Shown: positions 27,401-42,600 of the stretch, one piece after another
Layout: every line of letters begins with the position of its first letter
How positions within the stretch are numbered: the stretch's first letter is position 1
From: Amphiura filiformis
Lineage: Eukaryota; Echinodermata; Ophiuroidea; Amphilepidida; Amphiuridae
Reading direction: 5' to 3'
Assembly (NCBI RefSeq): GCF_039555335.1
Contig: NC_092642.1
Location: 58,011,776 to 58,075,775, forward strand
DNA length: 64,000 nt
The notes under the pieces: generated by a model
The model's database searches: none
Told to the model about the DNA's origin: nothing
The model's input: the letters and a program-made list of their open reading frames with translations, nothing else
Translations under genes and position numbers: made by a program

Positions 27401-30400
27401 TGTCGCCAATCATCATTTTGAGATATTCAACCAAAATATTCTGCTTGAAATTAGCTTTAAAATGATGTATATCATGTCTATAGTACTTGACATTTAAGTA
27501 GTGAAAATCAATAAAACAGTCAATAAATCCTTTCTTTCCTATTGTTTATTGTTAAGTTCGATGGAGCATATCTCAATAGTGGCACTGGCGACATCCGGGC
27601 TCAGTTGTGGCGAGGAGTCACATATGTACACAATTGTGATTTTTATTGTTCTTTAAGATATAAATAATGCTAAAATAATGTTGAAATAACAATTCGGTAT
27701 TTCATGAGCAAGTTGAAAGAGACTGTAGTGAAAATATTCTAATTTAAGGTGGTACTACACCCCTTGATAACTTTGTTGTGACTATTTTTCCATTTTTCTC
27801 AAAAAATAATAACACACTGGTAACAAAAGTTATGTTTATTATAGGGGCAATGAATCCAGTTACTACACTGGAATTTCAGTGACTCAAGACAAGCGGTACG
27901 TTATTTATAATAAGAAAATAGGTACCGCAAGAATGTACCTCATTTCTTAACATATATAATGAACCGCTTGCCTTGAATCACTGAAATATCAGTGAAGTAA
28001 ATGGATTCCTTGCCCCTATAATATACATAACTTTTGTTACCAGCGTGTAGTTATTTTTTGAGAAAAATGCAAAATTAGTCACAAAATTTATCAGGGGGTG
28101 TAGTACCACCTTAACATACAATCTATTTGCCCATCATAACATATTTTCCTTCTTGCAGGCGGCTTTGATGGCGGACTATTACCACCTTGCCTTACCAATA
28201 CAAATACTTGGAGGCAGCATCCTGCTCGTTTCTATCATTCAGGTAAGATGGAGTTCCTACTCTCTCTCCATGCTGGTGTCGACTACAGACGACAAGTTTC
28301 ATAATTTCCATGAACATAATTATTTGAAATCAGCATGAAAAATGCATTAAAATGAGTACAAACAAGCCAAGTATTGGCTCAGTGATTCTTGAGATAGCTC
28401 TTGATATTTTGAGACAATATCTCAAAACTTAGACTTTTTATGTTGAAGCCTATCATGGCCAGCATGTAGAGCATTAGCACGAAATCCTTGACTCACTGGC
28501 ACAAATACGTATTTTCATTAGCTAACTTCTGTATAATTGTCTGTGTACTGTTAACATATTCATTCATACAATAGCTGATGATGGAGATACGTCTTTCTGC
28601 CGCTGAGATATATTTTTCGTACAAAAAATATAAGTAGTGCTTAAGCTATGGAAATAGCTGTGGAAATGTGTGGATTAATCTGGGAACCTTCGGTTTCTAG
28701 TTATCAGTATAGTGCCTTACCAATTGAACTAATGATTTACTAAACATGTTATATAGCAGGAGCAGAAAACATTATATATAGAGCTTCAATTCAGCCTAGT
28801 CTATACTTATACCTTTCAAGAAGATATCGTGTATTCGGGGATTCGTTTACAAGAAATTCCTATAACAAATTCGGTTAGCCAAATCAAATGACCGTTCAGT
28901 ATGTTCAGTTCAAATTCGGTCAGATTTGGTTGATATAATTCAATCTTACAAAAAAACAAACATTTCCTATGACATTAATACACACATTAAAACCGCATAA
29001 TATTTGGCTTTCTTACGAGAAACAAAGGTTTCCTTAAAGTCTCAGCAAAAACCTATCCCAAACCTATATATCCCCTGACAGTAATAACAGACCAGAGTTG
29101 TCAGTGCATGTAATTGTATACAATAACTTAATCAAGCATTAAATTCAATTTCTATATACTTCCCTTTCTCACTCTCGTATGTTGTTCTCATCCCAAGCCC
29201 TCATCCTGTTGAATATTGTATGGCAGACAACAAAATAGAGCCTTGCTTTTAATATTAACTGCTAGCAGTCGGATAAAGTTTAAACACTTGCTCTACTAAG
29301 GGACGCACCATTAGATTATCAGGGGGGCATGGGAGTTTGGGTCAGGCAGAATTTTTTTTGTTCGCCGCCGAAGGCGGCGGAATTTTTTTTTTTCGCCTCC
29401 AAGAGCACCAAATTTTTTTTTTTCGCCGCCTTCGGCGGCGAAGTTATTTTTTTCAATTTTAATGTACATTTTATACAGTTGGGTGGGGAATTTTTTTTTT
29501 TACTCATCAGTGAGGCAAAATTTTTTTTTTCTTCTCACTAGTGGGCAAAGTTTTTTTTTTTCTCACTAGTGGGCAAAGTTTTTTTTCAAACAACTCCCAT
29601 GCCTCCCCCCCCTGGAAATCTAATGGTGCGCCCCTAACTGGCTTAATCTTGAAAGCGGCAATCTAATTTGCGGTATACACTGGTATATTTTCTCATACCC
29701 ACATTACGGGTTCATAGGCAAGTATAATATGATACAGAACTATACTGCGCACTGCATCTTTAGGGATTAGTAGTATGGGGTGGCTATACTATTTCTGGTG
29801 TTATTCGTTTTAGCGAAACACTTCAGCCCTTATTTGATTTGAAGTTACGCGGAAGTTATAACTTCGACCGGTAATTGGTTTTCAATTAGGACAATAAAGC
29901 ATTATTTTTATGATCCTAGGATTTACACTGAGACATAGAAATTGTACGTTATAATAAAGGAAAGCGGCTTAAATTTTGATTTCCTGACAATAAATAACCG
30001 AGAAAATTCTCATTTGACTTAAGAGTTACCACAGGGGTATTTGTATAAGCTTAGTTATAAAGATTCTTAATAGTCCCATAAACTGTTTCGCGTAAGAATA
30101 TGAGATTGAACACAGTCAACAAGTTGTTCATTAAGCTCAATTGATGGTTACTACTCCACTGGGGACTATATATGCCTATCTTTAATCAAAGATGTATCTT
30201 TATGCAATTTCATAGATAAAGTAACGAAAGGTAGCAATAAAATCTTTAGAATGCTCACGTATGCCTATTGTCAATGTTAAAAGTCTATAATTATGTATTA
30301 GTGTGAAGCGAAACCTTGATCTATGGCAGATGCACCTGGAAATATCCGTGTACGGTGTATGAAATTACGTTTATTTGTGAGTTTGATAGATATTCTTGTT

Positions 30401-33400
30401 TCATCTTGTATCACTTCACACGACATTTACAACACGTCAAAGTCGCATCATAACATCTCTCTGTCGTGTCTTAAGTTTACGTCACATTTATGACATTGAG
30501 TACGTGCCAAATAACATGAGCTCAAAGGCATCATTTCCAATGGCAAATTCCATTAACCTACATTCAACAATCATAGCTCAAAAGCTGACCTTGAGTTGAA
30601 GAGTACGAGTTTTTGTACCCAACGTATATCCAATAGGTATATCTGTAATGTACAACCATATTGACGTTAACGAACTGCGAATGCGGAGATGAGTATGTTT
30701 GAGATCCTATAATACACTGCGAGTTAAAATCTGCCAATTGTCTTGATTGTAAATTGTGTAATGTGGTGCTATCGTGCGCGGCGCCCAGGGTGCGGCGGAG
30801 TGTCCAGACAGTTATGTCGCGTGGTTTATATAGGATGTTTAGCAGTTGGCCTCACGGTGAAGCTGGATAGCAAGACAACTATTATGAGTGTAATTTTGTT
30901 TAAAAGTTTTTGATTTGGTAGGATGTATATAGTCAGAAAGTGCTAAAGTGGGTGGAGCAGACATGTTGCCTATAACCAGATTGCCAGGAGAAAAGTAGGG
31001 TATGGGAAGAACAGAGGGGACAAGCGAATATGAAAGGGACGGTTAGATAAAAGATAACTAAAAAACGAAGCACATGTGAACACCGGGATCTACACAAGAT
31101 AATAGATGAAGCTATACATGTAACATTAGGAAGGGAAACAATAGGTTTAGTAAATTTCAGTTCACCCATACTAATTTTGATACTTTCAACTGCTGTTGAA
31201 TGATCAACAATTGTCACGTCAACTGGGAATATAAACTTATGTTTCTATTTTTCGCATTTTTATAATAAAATACTTAAAATTAAATGTTCTATGCATAGAA
31301 TCATGTAATATGCACTTTAATTTACTAAGGAAATCTCCTTAGCATGGGTATTTTATTATTATTCTCACCGTAGAAAAGCTACAGAATGTGAATAATAATA
31401 TTGCAAACTTGACTCAGTCCCCACTCAGTCAGTTAATTCGCAGGTCTATAGGGTGGAGACCTAGGCTAGCACTTCAATCCTCCTGTCAAACTGAATTTGA
31501 AAACCAATGGCTCTTCTCATCAGGACACTGTCACAAATAATTCAATTCTTAACATCATGATTCATGATTGCTCAAGTATTTTCGCAAAGTGAAGACAAAA
31601 CAAAATAGGTCCCAATTGCAAATGTCTGACCTGTAATCCTGGTCTTCTTAGTAACTGGCGTTGGATAGTCTGGACATTTGACCATATTGACCGTCATGAC
31701 CTTGTGCATCAGCATGTGGTGATCTAATAGGAACCTTGAAATATCAAGAAATCTCATTTACATCAGAATTGTAACGACCAGTATAGACGAATCCATTTTC
31801 AGGCATTCCTGCACCTCAACCTTAATTAGTATTAGTCTTTAACAAGTAAAATCTGTATTACATAATACATTGTACCTCTAAGAAATACATGTATGTATCT
31901 TTTTTGATTGCACTATTTGGCGCCATTGCGCCCTCTGTTGTCTTTGTAATGTTTATGCATCTTTCATACCCCGGAAGGGGTCGACAAAGATTAATAAAAG
32001 TTCGTCATTTGACGGACACCATACCATAAAAATAAAAAAATGGCAGCCATTGCTGGGTCCCCCCTTAGGTCTATTCCACCAAAAATGTGAAATGATGTGG
32101 CCTTGGCGGGGATATTAAACTGCATCCCATCACCCGTGTTAAACGTAGACAAAAGAATGATGAAAGTTTACAACACAATACAATTCAACATCGATTTTTA
32201 AGCGGATTTAATCCACCCAATTGGGCAGTAACAACACCAGATTGGTGCAGACGGGACCCAGTAATGGCCGACTGAATTCTGACCATCACTTGGCTCGTTG
32301 GATTCGTCTATACATGGTATAATTTGGTTCCACATCATAAATGATTAGATTGGATCTCCTCTTGGATTAGGTTATAAATATTTAGAATTTTGGAATTAAA
32401 CCAACATAAAGTTAGCTGCCACAGTAAAGGATAGAACACACTCAACATATGCTGGATACATATACTTGTTGATTTCCAAATCCTGGTCCAGCCAAGCTGA
32501 CAACATGGGAAGATGACTGTGAGATTAACCACCGCAGCCATGAAGGTATTATTATTATGCAATACCTATGTTCCATATTTGGTACCCTCTAGGCATAGAC
32601 TGCACTGTCTGCACATCAGCTTAAGCACTAAAACAGTTTAACTTCAACTTGCTTGCCTGTTAGCACAGATTGGACCAGTTGCTAGGATTTACAAGTTGTC
32701 CACCAGCATTTAAACTTACTCACTTATTTTTGAATGGATGTTTTAGATAATATTTTACCTAATTATTCCCTTATTATATCTAGACTTCTGACAAGTTATA
32801 TAGCCAGGTTCAAATGACTCGTGACCTATTTTGTTTTTAATGAGTGTTATGGCGAACCAAATGGTTTTTGCATAGACAGCGTTGTAAAGCTGATTCATGA
32901 AACGGATTATCACCAACAATATGAGATTATTGCGATTAACATACTATAAAGATGTGTTTAAGATCTTATGTTAAAGGAGGACCTCTTACTCAATTATTGT
33001 TACATGCAAGCTAAATTTATTTGAAGAACCAGGGAGCGGAAACAATCGCTTGATTATCTGCAATGAAAAAGCAAAAATAAATGACCAGTAGAAAGGAGAC
33101 GGAAGATAAATAGCCCCAGTCCATGCAGTCCAAAGGTGGATGGCTGTTTAATATGCACAAAGTAATGGGCACTGACTTCAGTATGAACAAGCCCACTTTA
33201 GTTTAGTGTTTCTCCGCGAAATACGCGTTTAAACTAGACCTTATTACATTCAAATATTTTATTTGGCTCAAAGTAATAAAAAAAGTTCCCTGATTTCTCA
33301 CCTTTACTTTACAGAATTTTATCGGTATTACCGTGACACTTTATATAAGTCTGCTATATAAGTCACGTATAATTTATCAATTTGTCACCCAATTTCCTAT

Positions 33401-36400
33401 ATCACAATATACATAGCCCATTATCTGAATCTGTATCAAAAATATTACATAAATACCGGATTCCGGAGATGACATATGGCCATCCTCTTGATCTAGGTGA
33501 CTTGCATAATCATTTGAAGAGTAATATATTACCCATACAGTTTTGGAGTTTTGAACAGGTCCCAGAAAAAAATGTAGAAGAATTTGTTTTATGGTGAGAC
33601 TTGGTCTCTAATATCACGACCACTGTGTATCATGACTAAATACCTGAGACTGGGCCCCTAATATCACGACCACTGTGTATAATGACTAAATACCTGAGAC
33701 TGGGCCCCTAATATCACGACCACTGTGTATCATGACTAAATACCTGAGACTGGGCCCCTAATATCACGACCACTGTGTATCATGACTAAATACCTGAGAC
33801 TGGGCCCCTAATATCACGACCACTGCTGTATATTATGACTAAATACCTGAGACTGGACCCCTAATATCACGACCACTGTGTATCATGACTAAATACCGCA
33901 ACTCTATTGGTGTTTCATGACAAAGATCCTCAGCTTGACAAAAAAATAAAAAACAAAAAAGTCAAATGCAAATAATGTTTGGATTGTACATGATGTATAT
34001 TATAACCACATCCATACCCTCATAAAAACGTTAGTGCAACCAATGCTTTCAGTCTTCCTTGTTATAATAAAATCACTTCATTTGTGGCAACCTGTATGTT
34101 TGTATTTTAATATACAGTAAACCAAATAGTTAAGATACCAGTTATGTTCACTCCCTGTATATCCTAAACAAAAGACAGATATATCATAATTGGAATCAGC
34201 AGCCAATAGAGGGTATTCATTACTACGTCATTGGTGTGATTGCTCATGCATACAATTCCTCCACATAGGCTGTTTAGCTTATTCATGAAAGTGGCCTCTT
34301 GACATGATATAACAGTAACCTTTATGTCATTAGTGAGGCCCACTTACAATGTTCAACACAAAGTGAACAATGCTATAACTTGGAGGACAAACAAACGAAT
34401 ACCGCCAAATTCGACTGACGTGTGTACAACGTGGGAAGCTATGGGGAAATTGAAGACTCGCTCTCTGATCATGCATGTGTTTATGGTTCGGTTAGCGGTT
34501 ACTTAGCAACTCTCGTTCCGCTTGGGTTTATTGCATACACTCTATAGCTGCATCTTTTAGCTCGAATTTATGACCTCATTTGTTGAAATTGTTCAAGAAA
34601 TAAAGACACGGCGATCCAAAAACCCAAAGAAGATGCAAATTCAAAAGTTGAAGTTTGCTTTATTGCACGCCCTATTGATTTGTACAAAAAGCGTTCGCGA
34701 ACAAGAGAACTGGCGCCGTGTGTCCATTGATACTAGCGTCGTGCTTTGATTGATTAGAACACAAAAACTTTGATTTCGTTTCTTCATTAGGTTTTAGATC
34801 ACTGTTTCTCTAATTCTCAACCAATTTCAACAAATAAGGTCTTAAATCAGAGCTAAAGAGTACATCTATTGGCTGCGTGTTTTAATTTTGACATACATAT
34901 TTGTCTTTATTTAGGATATACAGGGGTGAACACAACTAGTACCTTAATTCTTTGGCTTACTGTATAATAACCGAATAAAACCAAACTAGACGGATACCTT
35001 GTTCACATAATAGTCAATACGGTGATTATAAAATAATAGCATGCTTATTATCCTCTGTTACCATTTTTAATTTGATATATCCATATAAGTTACCAAAGAG
35101 CATCCTGTGATGGCCCTATGGGGCTACCAATGACACCGGTATTAGTTTTTGTTTTTAACTTGTTTTGTGATTTTAAATGATAAAGAAAACGTACCTTATT
35201 TTCGTATTAAACAAGATATTTCCTTTGCTGAATGTTGTTATTCGATGAAATAATAAAGAAAATGAGGTTTTATAAACAAGAGACGAAACAGAGCATTTTG
35301 TGTGTCGGGTTCTAATCAATTTGATCAAAACATTCATTACCACCAATCAATGGCCACTGCTCGGCCTGAATTAATTCTGTATTTTCTATAGTTGCATCAC
35401 TACAATTTACTTTTTTTCCCTATATATATACATATTATAATTGTTAAATATTCTAATATAATTCACTTTGAAAAAGGCTGTAACAAATAGATTAAAACAA
35501 TGTTGCTCTGTAAATAATTTGACCGTATTTTTACTATAGAATACGTGGTATAAGTTGCCAGCATCCTACCGTAAACGACGATTTGAACAAGTTTTCACCT
35601 AAATAGCATAATATATTGCCACAATCCTGTATAAAATACGGTAGAAAGCACGTATGTTTTACGGTCAAATACCTACCAACATTCTATAGTTAAATTTACA
35701 GTTGTTGCCGTACTATTCACTGTACATTATAATATCAACACCCGAAATAACATTTAAACACAATCTGTCAGGACAATACGACTATTTGAATGATTGGAAG
35801 ATGCAACACTTAACACCCAAGCAAAATCAACAAAATCTAAAGGTACTAACATGCCTATTATCAGTGAAATAGTAATTCAATTTACGGTAAATAACCGTAA
35901 AGTTCACGGGAAAATGCCGTAGAATAATGGTAATATTTTACAGTCTGCTGTATTTTGCCATATAGTCAGATACGGTAGTTGATTGACTGTATTTCACTTA
36001 CCTTATCAAAAAAAGGATCTTCCTCATAATTGTCTTTACATTATTTCTACCATGTGAAGTGACCAAAGCTACGGCAAAAAGAAGTAACATGTAAGATATA
36101 TTCGTTTACTATAGGGCGCGTGGCAATGACAGCAGGAAACATGACTGACAAGAACTAGGTAGAATGAAGATTAGAAAATGTAAGTTGCTTTATAATATCT
36201 TGGTTATTAACTTGTGGACAATTTACTTTTACAGGGTACAATGATTTGTGTTGCGTATAGATCACGGAAGATGTTGGAGGAACAATCGAGAGGAGATCAA
36301 AGGGTAAGAAATATGCGATAAAACGATTGGTCTGTTTTTAGTTTACCACAATTCATTTAACATACTTATTTACTATCTGTAAATGTGGCAGAGTAAAATG

Positions 36401-39400
36401 CTTTCCCGTACCATATACTATGAAAACACTGAAACATATATGACAAAATGTCATGTGATATAAAAAAGAGAAAAGGCAAACGAGCAAAGCAGGCATGTTA
36501 TGTTATTGTTATTATAGGCACTGACAGTGTACTTGATTTGTACTTCGATTTCGCTTTATCCCTTTTAATTCCATTCTGGAAACGAAATAGAGGTTACACT
36601 TTACTCATGTGTGACTCCCGTAGTATTCCTCATTCAAACCAATTCAATGCACGCCCTCGGAGTTACCTGATTTGGCGGGCTATTTTGAAAGAGTCATGGT
36701 TGCACAATGTACATGCAGGTACCTTTTTGAAAGTCCTAAACAAGGATTAATTAAATCTTGTCAACCAGAAAGTTTGCAGAAACTCTCTGTTAGATTCAAC
36801 CACTGACGTCACGACCGAAACCTTCGGTCTTTAGCTGGGTGGAAAACCCAGGGTTGCCCAAGGTCAACCGACTAGGCAGTTGCCGCCCAGCTGAAGTCAA
36901 AAGGTTTTGGTCGTATCATCGGCGGTACCATCTGACGGTAATTTTATTCAGGTTAATATTTGCGACCACTGAAACACATTGGTGCTCGTCCTGAACAATT
37001 AGTAGAATTGGAATAACTTTTCTTTTTAAAGGCTCCCGCCTCATGAACATGGCTATCCAATACCCGGATCCAGTGAAATTGATCAAATTGTTGTTTTAAA
37101 GAACAGAGATCAATATTTTGAAGAACTTTTTTTTATTATTATTAGGCTTACTAATTGAATTAATTTGTTCTGGTTACCTTGTATGTAAACAAAAAGTCAA
37201 TTTGATAACAGTTTGATCTTAGGAAATAATTCTGTATTTTTTTTTTTTCGTTTTGTTATATTTTTGCAGCGCTTGCGTCTAGCCGAATTGCTTCTGGCCT
37301 CAGCATTTCAGGGTACCTTTGCGGCGGCCTCGGCTGTGGTGTCACAATTCTACCTTCACATAGTAAGTTGTCGTATTTTGTCAGGGGGATAAAAAATTTG
37401 TACTATTTGTAAATTTTTCCAGTGTCTACAAATTTTCAGCACGATCCCTTACCAATTTGGTACAGATTACAATTGAAGATGCGAGGGAGGGGGTGGGGGC
37501 ACGGTGGCCTAGCGGTCTGGCTTTGACTTCATAATAAGAGGGTTATGGGTTCGACACTCGGCGGCTATCGTGTTGTGCCGTTAGACAAGGCCCGTAACTC
37601 CTATTGTCTCTCTCCATCAAGGTGTATAAATGGGTACTGGCTTATGCTGGGAATGTAATTAGATTCGGTGTGCAGGACAGCGAGAGGAGTGCCCCTACAA
37701 CAACTTTAATCATGGGGGGGAGGGCTGGCCCCAAGTCACTTCGAAAGAGCGATGAGAAATCTATAAAATAACCTGGAAATGCTGAATGAATCAAATGTCT
37801 GTCAAGCAGTTTTGGACAGCGTGGCCTTTTTAAAAAGATGTCCCAAAACGTCTCCATAGGATCGTACATGAAGAAAAATACAACTTTCCAATTACATTTT
37901 CAAACATGTCTAATTATTTGTCTTGTCCTATATGGATCACAAAGATATGCAAATTGACCTTGGATATTTTAGAGTTAGTGTAAGTGCACAAAATGTTACA
38001 TTTTTTGGTGAATTGGTGGAGTATGTTTAATTTGTTTTCCCTATGTAACATGGGGACTTTTTAGGGTCATATTTGAGGATGACGGGCTTCAAATAAGCAG
38101 AAAATTTGAATTCACCATCCTGATATTAACTAAAAAGCTCAAAAATAGAGTGGTTACTAACTTTTACTTAATAATGCCCAACAGTACTAATGCACATCAA
38201 CCCCCTATATTTTTCCGTTTGAACGAGTATTAAATGTAATATAGAACCACTTTCAGATATTCAATAGAGAGATTGCGATTTTCCAAACGTAGACGTAGGA
38301 CGTACGTTTTTACGTACGTTAACACGTACGTTTTTACGTAGCTTTTTATTGCAGTGAGACCACATACTTTACCAACGCTCGTGTTGTGGCGCTATGTCCT
38401 ATAGTCAGTCATCTGGTGATTTGTTTTGCATGAAATCAGCCCGGGGTAGTCGTTGGGGTCAGGGATCAATAAAGGGATCTTAATCCTCTCTACGTCATAC
38501 ATAAATTCGCCCAGTCTCATTTTCCTAATATTAAATTAAAAAAAATAGAATTTCAGTTCGGCACAGGTGGGCCTCGAACCCACGCCGCTGCTACATACAG
38601 AATACAGAAGTCCAGCGCACTAATCCACTGGACCACATGACAGTTCGGTAGCCATATTGAATTTTAAACATACAGGCTATAGGCAACTCCAACATTGATC
38701 GGGTATAGACCACTTGACATGTGACGTCATTGCCCCGGCAGTATGCGCGCGAATTATGGCAATTTCCATTGTTCTTTGCCCTGCAGTGTGCGTACGCATC
38801 GTAGTTTGCTCAGGGCGCGTGCATTTCAAATCGCCCACCATATTTCATATAGTACAAGAAAGCCATTGAACAGTGTAGCGGTTTGTTTGAGCATATCGAC
38901 AGACAAGTCCCTCGCCTTTGTTGATAAACAATGATTTCATATTAGTATAATGACAGTACTCATCAGTTAATATCCACTTGGTGAATAGATGGGCATTATC
39001 AGCTATCAAAGAGATGTCTTATGCAGCTGCCAATCACGATAGAGGCTTGAAAACATTTTGTTATAAACCCAAAAGTGATATAAGGACAAAACTGTGCATG
39101 TTGGTACTTGATTGTTTGGATTCTTATATGTTGAAAATCCCTTGTAGTAGTATTTTTTATGTGTAGTGTATATTGTTTATAAATTATACAGCTTTTCAAT
39201 TTTGGGCATTAATGCTCTGTTGCACTGTTTTCATCAACCTATTTTATGGTAGTGCATTTTTTATGTGTGTGAGCCGAAATGTCGTGGTAGATTGCAATCA
39301 TGCTTTTGTTGAACTGCACTCCGCCATAACTACGGTGAAGGACACCGGTTCAGATCCTTTGTTTGGAGCCAATCGATAAAAGAATGCAGGGCCTCTATAA

Positions 39401-39606
39401 GTTAAGAAGTGACGTAATAATCGCAATAGATGAATACAATGCTTGAATAGATCGCCCAACCATGCTAACATAAGCAGATTGCACTAATCACCTGTGTATG
39501 TCTGCAAACATAGATTGAATACAATACAGCTCTTTTCAAAAATACTAATCTTATAGGTGCGAGTGAACCGTTGCCTTGCCAGAGGTCTATGCTTTGAATT
39601 TGTGTG

Positions 39607-39689
<83 letters not shown>

Positions 39690-42600
39690 CCGATCAGGAA
39701 TTGTGCATATTTGAGCGTGTTCCTAATGTTCCTAAAATATCTGAGCCAAAATTTCCTTGCCCTCCCCACCCAACTTTCGACCTGCAAAAAATGCTTGCCC
39801 CTTCCCTTTTGACCTGTCAACCAATCTTTGCCCCCCCCCCATCCCCTATAATACTTCACCACCTCGGGGATACACAAAGTTATTGCACCACCCCTCAGCT
39901 GTACAAAAACACATGATATTTTGACTATAACATTAGTAGAGAAACACTCGTTCTCTACGTTTCCTTTACCTAGACTCGAGGTAAAATCAGCCTATTTCCA
40001 CGTGGAACCATGGTGGAACGTACGTTTTAATGCTACGTTGAGTCCAAAATGTCAAATCGCAAGCTAAATTTTTATACGCAAAGTATCACACACATTTCAA
40101 TAGACAATCTCTGCGTATGAATATTGCATTTAAATTTAGTCCATTTTTAACACATCGCTGTACCTTTATTATAATGATTTGTTACAAACAGAAAGGATCA
40201 TAATAATAATTAGACTTTCCTTCGTATGTTCATTATCTTTGACTGTCTTTAAAATATTGTGAAATGGACAAATTTTGTGCATTTTCAACGATGTATCTAC
40301 GTCGATTTCGCACGTGGAATATCTTCAAAAATAGCTAAATACGTGACCTCGCTTCGATACAGGAGAGTGGTTTTGAATAGATCAACGTACGTCCGATGTC
40401 TACGTTTGGAAATCGCAAGCTCTCTAATCTGTATCGAACCAAGTACTGAGTCCTACTTTAACTCTCTTCACGCGGGTGTCGACTGCAGACGACAAGTTTC
40501 AAAAACAATTTAGAAATTCAAAATTTCAGAAATGTAAATTTTCATGACCATATTTGGAATCAGCATGAAAATGCATTAAAATGAGTACAAACAAGCCTAG
40601 TATTGATTCAGTAGTTCTTAAGATAGCTCTTGATATTTTGAGAAAATATTTCAAAACTTGAACTTTTTCCATTGAGGCGCATGGCTAGCACGCAGAGCAT
40701 TAAGGTGTATGCCACGAACTGAGCGTGTAAATTGACTTTGAGTGATACCTGTCACTTGATTTGGCATCAGTCTAGACACCAATCACATTTAATAGACATA
40801 TTAGACACCAGTATATCACATTTCAGGTCACTATATTAAAAATAAATCGGCCAAAATTCCGTTTCTTTTATATCTTCATAATCAAAAATTATATTTTAAT
40901 CAATCTAAAGAATAACTTGGCCGATGCTTGGCATAATCTTTTAAATGCAATTGTCACGCAAATTATATTTCGACTGCAGTTTTTAACGCGTAATGGGTAA
41001 TTAGCCTAGATTTTTCGGGAAATGTCTGTAATATTTCCGATAATTATAGATCCATTCGTCAACTACTCGAAGAATATAAATTATATAAATGACCTTACTT
41101 TAGGCTATCATATCCCTTACAAAATATCATAATCACTTTAGGTAGATTAAAGAATTGTTAGCGTTGTAGGGGGCGATGGGCGATTTCAATCAAAAAAGAA
41201 TAGAATGCCCAATAGAATGACACAATATCTTGTATGCAAAAAGAAAACCTCGCGGTCATTGGTCAACCGCTCATCACTTGCGACTGAACCGTAGATTCAA
41301 CTTGATTCAGCTTTCAATTCCGTCTGTGTTCAATCTATTTGAGAATACAATGGACATTTCGGCCTAAAAATATATGCGGATATGAGTGGTCAAATGATGC
41401 ATGGCCTAGAATTCAGGTCAGAGCTGGGGATATGGACAAATTAGGTCAGTTGGAAATTTATAGAAAACAATAGCATTCTGGTCATCGTCATACAAGATTA
41501 GACAATAATTGGTAACTTTCTTGTCTAGGATTATGTTTTATAATGCATGCATTCTTGGAACAAAGCTTCCAAAGGGGTTCATTATTTGTCCTCAAGAGAA
41601 CCCTAAGGAACCATAAAGGGACCTTTGATCACTCTGAGGAACCTTTTTGGTTCTCTAAAGAGACTACATAACCTGCAATGGTTCTGTAATAAAGTATTCT
41701 TAAAATTCTAGGATTCTCCCAGGAGAATTCTCCTGGCAGGAGGATTCTCCCAGGAGAATTCTCCTGGCAGGAGGATTCTCCCAGGAGAATTCTCCCAGGA
41801 GGATTCTCCCAGAACCCTTTTGGAATCTTTTTTGAAGAGTGTATGGTTATCACAATTAATTATTCTAAAACCATGTAATCCACAATAGAATTTGAAATGG
41901 TTGTAAGAATACAGTTATTGGTGGGCATTCGACAGAAAACTCCAGCACACACAATTTATTTTTAAATGTTATAAAGGTGTTATAAACGTGTTTTGATTTT
42001 GGTCAAAACATTTTAAACATAAATGTCATGTTATATGATAAAGGGCATGAAGTATTTTTAAAACGTTTTATATTAAAAAAACAACACTATGCAGCAACAT
42101 TTAAAGGAGTATTTCGTGATCCTAGCATCCTCTATTTATGTCATTTTTCATTAGATATCCACGCAAAAAACCTATTCCAAAAATTTCAGTTGATTCCGAT
42201 TTTGCGTTCACGAGTTATGCATGATTATGTGTATTACACTGCTCCATAGACAATGCGTTGTAATTTCGTTCTGGTGCACCAGAACGAAATTCAAATTTCA
42301 CGATATCTTTGCTAAACGAATTAATCTGCAAGAAATATTTTGTACATAAACAGTATGTAGCCAGAGGTTTCCAGTGATGTGTTTTTGAGAAAAGTGGGGG
42401 GATGAGGCTGTGGATCACGAAATGCCCTTTTAAAACGGTTTATCAAAATATTATTGCAAAATATTTGTTGACAAATATTTTCGCAAAATATTTTTGTCAA
42501 CACTTGATAACATTATGTTACGATCTGTACCCTTTATACAGCCAGATATATATTTTCTGTAAACGTTTGTTTTGTTTGTTTTCAGGCTTGGGGTTTGGTT

